Of a DNA stretch of 64,000 nt, positions 10,031-21,600 are shown piece by piece; the stretch's first letter is position 1, and each line of letters begins with the position of its first letter. Origin of the DNA: Forficula auricularia. Its lineage: Eukaryota; Arthropoda; Insecta; Dermaptera; Forficulidae. The notes beneath the pieces are model-generated. The model had not been told where the DNA came from. It ran no database searches and was given only the letters and a program-made list of their open reading frames with translations. The stretch covers positions 16,979,802-17,043,801 of the forward strand of contig JALMQS010000085.1 of NCBI GenBank assembly GCA_024734495.1, read 5' to 3'. The position numbers and the translations under genes are program-made.

Positions 10031-10612
10031 CAGATCGCGGGGCCACAGTTACCGAAGAATCCCCTAATTATTTCATACCTTTTAGTGCATTTTATTTTAT
10101 TTTTGAGTTCTTATTATTTTATTTGTTGTATTTAATTTTTTTTGAAGTCGGTTTTATTTACTTAAAAAAAAATATTTTTATTTTTCTATTTTTAGTGATG
10201 TTATTAATAGTGACTTAATATAATACCTGCATGAATCCGTAAGAGAAAGCGTCGGGCGAATGAATTAGAAAATGATAATAAAATTTAATTCATAAATATA
10301 GAAATTCTCTCGAAACGTTTGCGGGTTTTAAATGAATGTTTTATGTTTTTTATAAAAGATTTTATTTATTATAATATCGATTATTTGCTCATAGGAATTG
10401 GAGATTTACGTTATTTCGTCATTGATCAGAACTTGACTAAATTAATATGGGACCACCCCTAAGGTACCCCTTTCCAATAAAAAAGAATCATCGAAATCGG
10501 TCCATAAACAAAGAAGTTATGCGTGAACATACATAAAATAAATAAATAGTTAGGTATCTTGACTATCTTGGAGCTATACTGATCCAAACGCAGAAAGAAT
10601 CATTAAAATCGG
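10030..10612. repeat. Dispersed GAAGTCGGTT-family repeat (truncated copy)
   Basis: This copy contains the recurring modules CCTTTTAGTGCATTTTATTT, TTTTTTTGAAGTCGGTTTTA (10141-10155 area), ATCGAAATCGGTCCATAAAC and AAAGAAGTTATGCGTGAACA. They appear in the same order in the copies at 20930-21360, 24828-25766, 52905-53390, 56763-57475 and 59530-60175. The boundary AACCGACTTCAAAAAA is widespread in insect genomes. Confidence 0.7.
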
Positions 10613-10760
10613 AAAATAGCCGGTAAACGAGGACCTGGGAGAAGAAGTACATCATGGTTAAAGAATCTGCGGCAATGGTTCGGGAAGACTTCCTTGGAGT
10701 TGTTTAGGGCCGCCGTCAATAAAGCAATCATAGCCAGAATGATAGCCAACATTCGCTGAG
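10612..10760 (+). pseudogene. RTE-type LINE ORF2 C-terminal end
   Basis: The plus-strand frame reads GKRGPGRRSTSWLKNLRQWF, GKTSLELFRAAVNKAIIARM, IANIR, then stop. It matches the typical C-terminus of insect RTE-clade endonuclease/reverse transcriptases. Only the last about 45 codons remain. It is fused directly to a GAAGTCGG-family fragment. Confidence 0.75.
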
Positions 10761-10796
10761 CTGATAGGCACCAAAAGAAGAAGATATCAATACTGT

Positions 10797-12060
10797 GGAC
10801 AATGGAATAATTTAATTCATAACAAATGCCTCGCTCAGACTTGCGACCCAGATTGCGACTCTTGATTAAACAGATTATGGGAAAGAAATCGATCTTATTT
10901 TATCGATTTCATCTATCTGGCGGTTCACAGTAACTTTTTAATATAAGAATATAGCATTTTGATTAAGAAGTTTAAAGTTTAAAAGAAATTTTATGAAAAG
11001 ATTCAATTTCTTCTCTGCCAGGAGCGAATCAACTAGAAATGCCAAAAGGTTTTATTTTTTCTCATTACATATCTAATCAAATCTTTTGAAATTTCATATC
11101 TGTCTGTTATTTCTTTTTATCTTTTATAGAAAATATTTTTATTTTAAAGGGTACTTTATTTGAAGCTTAATTTAAAAAAACTCTAATAACTCCTTTGAAA
11201 TAATTTTTAAAAATATGAAATTAATTAGATATTATAAAACAATTAATTATTAATAATTATATTCAAGTTTGAACGAAATTGATTAAGTACTTTTTGGAGA
11301 AAATGGCCAAAAACCATCTGAACCGTCAAAAAAATGACATTTTTAAAATTACCACCATGTCACAAGTCAATGTTTCATTTCATATGAAATTTTTGATTTT
11401 TTTTTTTTCAAAGCAAATTTCTAGAACGAAATTTCTCACCAAACGTCGTTGTTTGACGGTTCAGATGGTTTTTGACCATTTTCTCAAAAAGTACTTAATC
11501 AATTTCGTTCAAAATTAAATATAATCATTAATAATTAATTGTTTTATGATATCTAATTAATTTCATATTTTTAAAAATTATTTCAAAGGAGTTATTAGCG
11601 TTTTTTCAAATTAAGCTTCAAATAAAGTACCCTTTAAAATTAAAAATATTTTCTATAAAAGATAAAAAGAAATAACAGACAGATATAAAATTTCAAAAGA
11701 TTTGATTAGATATGTAATGAGAAAAAAATAAAACCTTTTGGCATTTCTAGTTGATTCGCTCCCGGCAGAGAGGAATTGAATCTTTTCATAAAATTTCTTT
11801 TAAAGTAAAAAATTCATAATCAAAACGCTATTTTCTTTTTATTAAAAAGGTACTGTGAACCACCAGTTAGATGGAATCGATGAAATAAGATCGACTTCTT
11901 TCTAATTTATAATTCTTTTTGGTCTGTTATATCGAGTGAATGTGTCGCCCGATCAGAGGAGCATTTGTTATTGATTCACTCTACAATAATGGAATATCTT
12001 TTAACTTGTAAACTATTGATTTTAAACTTTTCACTCACATGAACTTTTCCGTTGGAAATT
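10797..12060. mobile_element. Long fold-back element with about 500-bp arms
   Basis: The arms at about 10850-11370 and 11440-11960 are near-complementary. Shared landmarks are CAACTAGAAATGCCAAAAGG, GGGTACTTTATTTGAAGC, GAACGAAATTGATTAAGTAC and GGTTTTTGACCATTTTCTC. The spacer is about 70 bp. A second copy, broken by later insertions, lies at about 33480-36390, with a third fragment at 36370-36690. No transposase ORF is seen, so it is a MITE-like or hairpin-derived element. Confidence 0.75.
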
Positions 12061-12556
12061 AAATATTCTTTATTAATGGTCATTATATAAATTTGTGCAC
12101 CTCAGTATTGGTGAAATTTATGTGGAAAATTATCTAAACACTGCTCAATCGCTTAAGACCTATAAAAAAACTCAGGAAGTATCATTTTGATATTTTAATT
12201 TCCTAAAAGAAAATTAATTATCTTTAATTAGCTCCGATCAGGCGCGGATCCAGGATTTCGTTCAAAGGGTGGGGGGGGGGGCACCTTTTTACTTATTTTA
12301 CCCATATAAAAACATATTTTTTATTTTTAAGTTTTATTGAATCATACACACATTAATTACACTAACAAATTTTTTTATTAATTTTTATTAATTTTTTTCT
12401 TCTTCTACATGTGCCTTTACCGTCACTCCTGTCATTCATAAATATATAGTAATTTATTATTATTAAATGGTACATATATTTTTACAATATTTCATTTTTA
12501 ATTTTAAAGTTTAGGTTCTTTTATTGCCTAACTAATGCTTTAGTTATTTAATATAT

Positions 12557-13438
12557 TGGATTGGCAACTAAGTAATTGCGGATTTTTTTTTTTTTTTTTT
12601 AGAAAATCAAAGACAATTTTTTCATGTAACTAAATAACTTTATTCTGTAATGTATTGCCCATTTTGATCAATGACCTTTTGCCATCTTTCAGGCAGCATC
12701 ATAATCCCACGTTCATAAAACCTTCTGGTTTTTATTAGCAAAAATCTGAATCACGTACGATTTGACATCATCATCATTATTGAAATTTTTACCATTCAAG
12801 GAGTTTTGTAAAGATCGAAATAAAAAGTAATCAGATGGTGCAAGGTCAGGACTATATGGTGGATGTAGCAAACATCCTAACCAAGCTCCAATAATTTTTG
12901 CCGAGTGACCAAAGATGTGTGTGCCTTCAGCTGTCATGATGGAATACAACACCTTTTCGATTTGTCAATTCGGCCCGCTTTTCTTCAATCTGCATTGTTT
13001 AATTTCGTTAGTTGTTCATATGTAGACAACAGAATTGATCGTTCGGTTGGGTGGTAAGAGTTCAAAGTAGACAATTCCTTTGTAATCCCCACCAAACTGA
13101 TAACAAAACCTTCTTTTGATGAATACCAGCTTTGATGTTGTCGAGCTGGTTCACCTGGCCTGCTTCACGATCTTTTCCGCTTGATATTGTTGCAAACAAC
13201 CCATTTTTCATCGCCAAGCAAAATATAGCACGAAAATGTTCCTTTGATTTTCCATTTTTCAACGAACGCCAAACGAAAACTACGCAACCGATCAAAAACT
13301 TTTTCTACTGATTGACAGCTGAATTGCCAACTATCAAGTAACAAAATATGTTTTACATTTGGACTACGCCAGCAAACCTAAAAATTCAACTGAAGCCATC
13401 TATGAGTGAAATGCGCAATTACTTAGTTGCCAACCTTA
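12557..13438 (-). mobile_element. Degenerate mariner element with terminal inverted repeats
   Basis: The inverted ends are GGCAACTAAGTAATTGCG (about 12563-12580) and its complement (about 13414-13433), with TA dinucleotides outside. Minus-strand coding remnants carry HPPYSPDLAPSDYFLFRSLQ, the mariner catalytic-region signature, at 12713-12880. An upstream part with AGIHQKKVLLSVWW lies at 13080-13130. Frameshifts and an internal deletion make it inactive; a mariner transposase is normally about 345 residues. Confidence 0.82.
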
Positions 13439-14611
13439 TATAAATTTTTTTTAATTTTGTTTTTGTTTTTTGTTAAATTAAGTAATATCTACTAATAACT
13501 CTGTATACACTATTTTTATTTTATTTATTTATTTTTCAATCATCTTCATTCACGCATTAAAGCAGACCCTAGATCAGCCTCGAAGATACGAACTTCCGTA
13601 GCTAATGCTTTAGCTACAACCTGGTATTCTTACCACGCTCGCCCTAGAATCAATACAATGTCTTCTAGCCAGTGGTTCTTAACCTTTTAACTCGCGATAT
13701 TTTCATGCCGTGCACCCAAAAATAACCAATTTTTTTAGCTTAAACTTAAGCAATGTTCTGTAAGACCTTTTTTTAACTCATTATAAATTTTTTTAACAAT
13801 TAAGATAAACAAAGGTACTTTTCGATCCAAGAAAAATTTAATGAAAAAGCACGTGTTTTTAATATTTTTACTTAAACTTATTGAAAATTAACGTAGTAAA
13901 ATATTTGTTGTTAACAACTCTGCGCGACCCGAAGAATGTGCTTGCAGCAACCCAATTGTATATAATAAAATCTTAATAAAAAAAATTTTAAAAATTCTTA
14001 ATAATTAATAATTATTATTAATAATAATAATAAAGTTGCCGTAGAATCCCATTTGTACGTTTGCATTCATTGTAGGATCTGGCATTGATTTGTGGAACAG
14101 TCTATTTATTACTACTTACTATACTTATCGTCCTCTGACTTCTATGATTAAATCAATTATAAATTTTGTCAAGTCCTAAAGTCCTAGAGTTGTACAAAAT
14201 TTTATTTAGTTCTCACAAGCAGAGATTAGCTTGAGGTAGAGAGAGGTCATACCATCCATCCTTGTTAAGGTTTTAACCAGGTTTCCTTAACAACTTATAG
14301 CAAATGCCGGGATAACTAATGCGTCGCTTGCTCCTGGTATCGGGTTTCTGCGAGGAATTTTTAAATTACTTTTTGTCTTTTGATGGAAATCTATGGTCAT
14401 GTTATTTGTTAATGAGCATACATTTCTATTTTTTTCTTTTTTTGTACTTCTTTATTATTTGCAAAATTGTTGTAGTTAATTTGTATTAATGTTTGTTAAT
14501 GTAATGTAGCAAGATTTTATTGATATTTGGAGGACCTAGCCACCGAGGACTTGTGCCTCTAAGCAGGTCAAGGAATAAAGATTTATTTATTTATTTAATA
14601 ATAATTACATA
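13439..14611. other. Transposon-derived intergenic DNA, AT-rich
   Basis: No gene is seen. CAGTGGTTCTTAACCTTTT at about 13674 resembles a hAT terminal repeat. Near 14530-14600, GTCAAGGAATAAAGATTTATT followed by TTTA repeats looks like a plus-strand LINE 3' tail. The rest is unclassified. Confidence 0.4.
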
Positions 14612-14970
14612 CAGGGCCGTGGCAAGGGGTTTTGGCGCGAACCAGGCGCGGATCCAGACCTCTGATTTGGGGGTGGCGGTCGCCGGTATATAAGATCTAC
14701 TTTTGATCTCGGAAGTGTGTCGCGATCGAATTGTCCAAGCGGGGGGCGGACGCCCCCCCCCATCAATTTTAAAATTTCATGTTATAAAAAAAATTAAATA
14801 AACATATAAAAAATGTTGATCTCCAATGCTTTGGGGGGGGGGGGGGGGTCGCCAACAAATTTTTGGCGCCTTAATTTTTATAACTCAGTAAAAGTTAGTG
14901 GTTTTAGCGCCTTTTTTCAACCGGCGCCTGGAGCGGTCGCTCCTTCGCGCCGTGCCTTGCCACGGCCCTG
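14612..14970. mobile_element. hAT-type MITE, 359 bp, perfect TIRs and TSD
   Basis: Sixteen-base perfect terminal inverted repeats, CAGGGCCGTGGCAAGG, are flanked by an exact 8-bp duplication ATTACATA (14604-14611 and 14971-14978). The interior is GC-rich with G- and C-homopolymers (14745-14760, 14831-14848) and holds a short GCGCGGATCCAG motif also seen near 12242. It does not code. Confidence 0.92.
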
Positions 14971-15418
14971 ATTACATATATAAATAGAAAGAAAACGAAT
15001 AGAATAGATAGACATGGGCTTGCGAACCGGCCACACCAAACTATGTTTAATGTACCGTATGTGTAATTGTGTACGGTATGTGTTTGGCACATATTTGTAT
15101 TAATAAATACTAATTATTCTCTCCTAGCAACTATTTCTGACAAAATGAGTTGACAAAAGAAATTACATTTATATCTAGTGTTAAGTAGACAACTAAAGTA
15201 TTCAGATATAGACAAGCCCTTATATCTCAGTGTCTGTGTAGTCCACGGAATCGTCGTGTAATTATCTACCAAATGAGTATTCAAAAATCGAAAAGGAAAT
15301 TTTATTGAGTTTAAAAAGAAAACTTCAAAAAGTTTATTTTCGGAACTATCGTCTTATTAATTCACTTTTTTTATATAAATGAAACAAGTATAATTATTAT
15401 GTTAAATTATTTTACTTT

Positions 15419-15424
15419 TTTATT
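15419..15424 (-). terminator. Candidate polyadenylation signal of SLC49A4
   Basis: AATAAA on the minus strand, about 140 bp after the SLC49A4 stop codon. Several weaker AT-rich variants lie nearby, so the choice is tentative. Confidence 0.35.
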
Positions 15425-15563
15425 TTGATATATTTCTTTACAATATTTTTCTAATTTGAGATAATTTTTTCCTTTTTTTAATTTGTCCTTTAATTTTGGG
15501 CTTTACTAAAATTAATTCAAATATTAATTATATTAATAAATAAATAATTAATTTCTAATGTAC

Positions 15564-15664
15564 TTACTCTACAGAAGCTCTAAAATAATTTGCCTCCACA
15601 AAATAAACACATAGCATACATAACAAAGAATAAAATACAAGAGCATAATTCATCCAAAAAGTAT
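15564..15664 (-). CDS. SLC49A4: SLC49A4 terminal coding exon 10
   Basis: Acceptor ATTTTCAG, stop codon TAA at 15564-15566. Encodes helix 12 (NYALVFYSLLCMLCVYFVEA) and a short tail NYFRASVE. The length and phase exactly complete the reading frame. Confidence 0.82.
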
Positions 15665-18600
15665 CTGAAAATTTATTAAAAAAATTTTTAACATCCGATT
15701 ATGTAGTTTATTCAAGAAAAGTATTGCGCATACCCACAATGTCATTTTCCCTTGCCTATGAATATATAAAATTAGATTCAACTGCTGTTGGTGAATACAA
15801 GAATTCAAATGTTTTTAAATGAGAGAATCTACCGTCGAAGAAAAAGAAGGTAAAAATAATATCTAGAAAGCAGTAGCTCTTTTATTTTACGAGCCTAGTT
15901 TTAGTATTTATTAATCTTTTTAAGATTTCTTTTGGACAGCGCTATACAAGTCTTTAAGTACAATATTCCAGGAGACCAGGGTATCATTCTATTACAAGGA
16001 GACAAGGAATTGGGGTTTTCTAGAACAATCACAATTAATTGATAATTTCTCTCCTGGACTAAAACTTGTCAGGACTTGTCTTTTAGATATTTGCACGTTC
16101 TTACATGTCAATAGATAATGAATAGTCAGGGATTATTATATCCGTGACCCTTTTAAAAATAAATTATCATTCCTCATATCCTTCTTTAATCACATTCGAT
16201 TTAAACCAGGGCTGTTCAACCCGTGGCCCAATTCAAAGTCAGAAAATTATTTAAAACATTGAGATTTATATGTAGATACTGGAAAACACACAACAATTTG
16301 GCCTGGTATTTTTTTTTCTCTAAAATAAGAAATCTGAAAATCTACTGTGAAGTTTTTGAAAAATAAAAGTGAATAACAAAAAATCAAAAGAATTATAATA
16401 TTTTATCCGCATGCTGTGGACAATTTTTTCTTCAAATGTGACCCATGTAAGCCAAAAAGTTGGACATCCCTGGTCTAGCCTCAATCCGGATCGCGATGTT
16501 AAAGGCACCTAAATACTCTCTCCACATATTTTTTTCAATTTCTTCGTTTTCTTATTATTATTATGAAGTATTAGATTAAGTCGTTAGTGACAGAATGTAC
16601 TCCAAATCTAGAAGAAATTTAACATGTGGAAAATAACACACTGGCACTTGATCAGCTTTTCATACTCGTAAACTTAGTATAATTTGCTTGTGTTTCTTTC
16701 TCAATATCTCAAGTTTATCGTATACCTTTGACATCAACCCTAGGTGTCTTAAGTTTTATCCAAAAAGAATAAAACTTCTTAAATAAAATAATCATTTATT
16801 TATATAATTTGATAGATAATTTAATTAAGTAATGGAGAGGGATTCAGCCAATGGGTAGCCTCTGCTAAATAAAAACTCCCAATTATAGAAAACGTTTCGG
16901 CTTTAATTAAATAATGCCATCATCAGTTCCTAAGAGCTGAAAAAAGCGATAGAGCACATAGTAAAATTACAATAAAATTTTTTACAAAAATCCAAACTTG
17001 TTAACTATAAAATTATATCTTACAGTATTAGCGACACAATTAATTTTATAAATAAATTTTCCGCAGGCAGAGTTGTTGTGGATTTTATCATAATATACAA
17101 AATTATATGAATTACAAAATGGTACATAAATCTTGGTGTGCTCTCACTTGATATGCGCAACGTCTCAAGTACAAATATAGCAAATTTCAATTTCATTCAA
17201 TTAATAATAATAATAATTATGAGGACATTGATCTAATTAGGATCACTGACCCCTCACAAACATCTCTCAATCAAAAGATTTCTCAAAATAATTAACAAAC
17301 ATTAAGAATAATCAAAAATTGAATTTGAAATGACAATATTTAAAAATAAAAAATAAAAAATAAATTTTTTTCTTTTCTACCTTTTACAATCCTTTCCCCC
17401 CCTTTCTCAGTGTTTATTATACCTGGGCATCAGTATTTGTCAATATTGACAAGCAAGCATTGCTAAGCCCCATTGGGCTATATTTGTACTTGAGACGTTG
17501 CGCACATCAAGTGAGAGCACACCAAGATTTATGTACCATTTTATAATTCATATAATTTTGTATATTATAGATAAAATCCACATAACAACTCTGCCTGTGG
17601 ACAATTTATTTATAAAATTAATTGTGTCGCTAATACTGTAAGATATAATTTTGTAATTAATAAGTTTGGATTTTTTGTAAAAAATTTTATTGTAATTTTA
17701 CATGTGTGCTCTATCGCTTTTTTCAGCTCTTAGGAACTGATGATGGCATTATTTAATTAAAGCCGAAACGTTTTCTATAATTGGGAGTTTTTTATTCAGA
17801 AGAGGCTACCCATTGGCTGAATCCCTCTCCATTACTTAATTATATACATATACAGCCATCAAAATTGTATCAACTTTGATAGATAATTTCTTAAAATTGT
17901 AAAAATAATGAATAAGAAAGAATTTACCTGAATTCGGAGAATAAAGTAAAAAGAAATAGATGACTAAGGTCGAAAAATTACTAAAATATGACATGTATCC
18001 TCCAACAATTCCTTCCTGGACAGGATAACATATTTCAGAAGCAAGTTCCAAAAATAGTGAGGTAGCCCAGGAGAAAGATATTCCCACCATGATTGCGAAT
18101 GTAAATTGAGCTTAAAAAATCCAATTGTTTTGTATAAGAACAACTTCGTTAATATGAAAGATTATATTAAAAAGAAATGAAAAGAATGAAATATATATCT
18201 CGCAGAACTTTATTTATTAACAAAAGTTGCTAATTATTAACAAAAGTTGCTAAAGCAAAATATCTTTTAATTAAAAAACTGAAAAAACATGCTTCTAAAA
18301 AGTACAAAATAATGTAATACTTTTTTTGCTTAGAGAAAGTGTGTAGGTTTTAGGTGAAACATGATATTAATTAATAGTAAAGCGGTGTGTAGTTTCACAG
18401 TGAATGAAATAAAACTCAAAGAGGTTTATACAAACTCAATATATTTCGGATTATTAGTCCATCATCAGGAGTTTACAGATTAAAAACTAATTAATAAAGT
18501 AAAGGGAGTGTAATTTCACAGTGAATGAAATAAACTCAAAGAGTTTTTAATCTGTAAACTCCTGATGATGACTAATAATCCGAAATATATTGAGTTTGTA

Positions 18601-21600
18601 AAACCTCTTTGAGTTTTATTTCATTCACTGTCAAACTACACATCTTTATTTTATTAATTAATGTAATACTTAATCAAAAAGTGTGGAGCGCAGAAACATT
18701 TAATTAATAAAGTAAAGGGAGTGTAGTTTCACAGTGAATGAAATAAAACTCAAAGAGTTTTTAATCTGTAAACTCCTGATGATGAACTAATAATCCGAAT
18801 ATATTGAGTTTGTATAAACCTCTTTGAGTTTTATTTCATTCACTGTGAAACTACACTTCCTTTACTTTATTAATTGATATAATACTTAATCAAAAAGTGT
18901 GGAGCGCAGAAACTTTTAATTAATTTCGACAAAGTGCCTCACGCTTTTTGATTAAGTATCACATTATTTTGTACTTTTTAGCAGCATGTTTTTAGTTTTT
19001 TTTAAATATAATTTATTTTTTACTTTTTAGTCTTAATTATTTTTATAGAGAAAAGTTTGCGGAATTTAACAGAATGCAATGTATTTATTTTTATTATTTT
19101 TACTAGTTGCAAGACCGGCCTTCAGCGGCCCTTCTGCTGGTCAGGGGCTATACCCCTTAGACCCCCACCACCCCACAACCCAACCCGCCCCCATGCAACC
19201 ACCACGACACTGCACTCCCCGCTACGCCCCCTGGACCCTCACCCCAGTACCACACCCGCGCACTACCCCGCTACGCCCCGGACCCCACCCAGCACCCCGC
19301 AAAAATATGCAATATAAGATTTAACCCACAGTATCCCAGGTGCATGATGATCCTGGGTCGTATGTGGCGGCAAACAAAATATGCAATTGCATAGGAATCC
19401 GGTCTTTACTTATTAGCTATTACATTATTAACTATTCAATGGCCAAAAATATTTTGTCATTTAATGATGTTGATCTTTATTACTCAAGTCTCGATATTTT
19501 CAAGGAACTGGGTAAGGCAACTAGGTAAGAAGTAGGCACCTAACTAGGTAAATAAGTAAATAAGTAATTAACTTAACTAAGTACTTAAGTATAAAATAAA
19601 CTTAAAGAAATTTCTCTAATAATAGGAACACTGAAAATTTCCCGCAAATATGAAAAAGTGAATTGCTAAAAAAATGCGGTAAAATTAAAAGCTCTGGGGT
19701 TACATGACCTCTGGCCCAGTCGCCCCACCCCCAGTTACCCCAGTCCTGACCTTACATAAGAAATAAAAAATAGGACCAAGTGACTATACCTAAAGTAGAA
19801 CTAAAAAGAATAAACATTACTTTTTGATAAGAACTCGCAAAAATTTAGGAAATTTGAAAAAGTCGACTTAATCCCAAAAACTTTTTTGTGACTCAAACAA
19901 ATTAAATCCCAACAAAATCACATCGAATAATCATTTATGCGTTTTTCTTTTTCTTATCCCGTAACGGCTACTATAATGATTTAGGGACGCTGAGACTACA
20001 ATCAGGTCAAATTGATAGGCTACATAGGTACTATAAATAATGCATTCTTAATCATTCTAGCAAGTAATTAATTATATCTAAAAGCAAGTAAGTAATTATA
20101 TCTAAAACTTTATTTTACAACCTTTATGGCTTATACTATAACAACACACAAAACTACACTCTAAAATAAGGAAAATGAGAAATCGCAACCCTTCAAACTT
20201 ATATAATTTATTGACGAATCTACTCAAACCTATCACATAAAAAATTAGAAAAGCTCATAAACAAATTCATTCCTTGTAAATACGTCTTGAAAATTGTAAA
20301 AAAACAGGTTGACGGCAAATTATACAACGATAGGTTGTTTTTTTATCTTTCTTAACAGGACAAAAGTAACGATTTTTTTACTAATTTTCCTCAATCATCT
20401 TTAATAGAGCAATTGTAGTTGGAGATACGTTTTAATTCGTCCTATAATAAATCTGTTTTTGAATAGTATTCTTAACTTAGATGACTCAATCTAGTTAAAA
20501 GATTTTTAAGATAGTTGTTTAACCATATGGGTTTTTTTAGGATTTTTTTTTTGAAATTTAGACAGATTATTATTTAAATACTTCTGCATCGATTGGTGGC
20601 AAAACGAAATTTATGAACAATATAGTTCCTGAGATATTAAATTCCAAAGATAGAGTTTTTCAGACTCTTATACATTGCACTATACAGGGTATCGGAAAGT
20701 TTACATAGATATTTAATTATAATTAAGAAACTCTTCTTACCATTCTTTTTAAAAAATAAACCAATATTAATCAATAACTAATACATTTTTCAAGAAAAAT
20801 TTTAATTCCAGAAGCGTTGCAACACAGTTACTGCAGATAGCACTTAATAAACAATCAGAATAGTTTATTACGATAAAAGTTTACGCTGACCAACAAGCTG
20901 GCAACAACGCATTTAAACTTTAGAAATTTAAACGGGTTTTAAATGAACGTTTTAAGATTTTTTATGGGACGACCACCCCTAAGGTACCCCTTTCCAATAA
21001 AAAAAGAATAATAGAAATCGGTCCACGTGGCAAAAAGTTCTCGCTGAACATACATAAAATAAATAAACAAAATAGTTAGATATCTTGACTATCTTGGAGC
21101 CATAATGAACCAAACGCAGAAAGAATAATTAAAATCGGTTCATAAACAAAGAAGTTATACCTAAACAAACATAACAAAAAAGCTCCAATACCAATGAAAA
21201 ATACGGGACTAATCGGAAACTATACTGAACCCAATGCAAAAAATCATCAAAATCGCTAAGAATTGGCGATAGATATCAGGTGACATAAGTTACAAAAAAA
21301 AAAAAAAAAAATCCAGTCGAATTGAGAACCTCCTCCTTTTTTTGAAGTCGGTTAAAAATTATGAACGAATTTGATAACGTAGGTATTTTGGAAGATATAG
21401 GACTTCTCATTAATCCCTGGCAACTATACAATAGAGTTAGCACCTTTGTTCACTGAATGCCTAACCTAAGAGTTGCAGGCGTCGTTTTATCTCATTAAAA
21501 AATCTATTACTAGATTAGATTCATCCAAGTTAAGTAACTGATTTTATTAGATCTCCTAGGTGAAGCAAAATGTAACAAAGTTAATTTTGATATCTATCTG

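Larger units (their letters stand above)
16827..17842. mobile_element. Inverted-repeat element with hammerhead-like arms (element E3)
   Basis: Both ends read AATTAAGTAATGGAGAGGGA (left) and its complement (right, ending 17842). The arms (about 330-350 bp) include CTCTCACTTGATATGCGCAA-type sequence and an AT-rich centre. It lies downstream of SLC49A4 exon 9. A 95-bp arm fragment recurs at 51943-52037. Confidence 0.78.
18270..19005. mobile_element. Cluster of nested inverted repeats with three hammerhead-like motifs (element E4)
   Basis: The outer arms match (18270-18345 with 18940-19005, e.g. AGTACAAAATAATGTAATAC). Inside, the segment ATAAAACTCAAAGAGG/TTT..TCAGGAGTTTACAG occurs three times in alternating orientation (18400-18480, 18530-18640, 18710-18860). 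It looks like repeated insertion or hairpin-mediated amplification of one short element. Confidence 0.65.

Noticed and set aside
10300..10330. GAAACGTTT in the GAAGTCGG family as another hammerhead
   Set aside because: No CTGANGA with a pairable stem II upstream in any copy (also checked near 25225 and 57238).
19057..19324. Two proline-rich plus-strand frames
   Set aside because: Low-complexity C-rich DNA. No domain.
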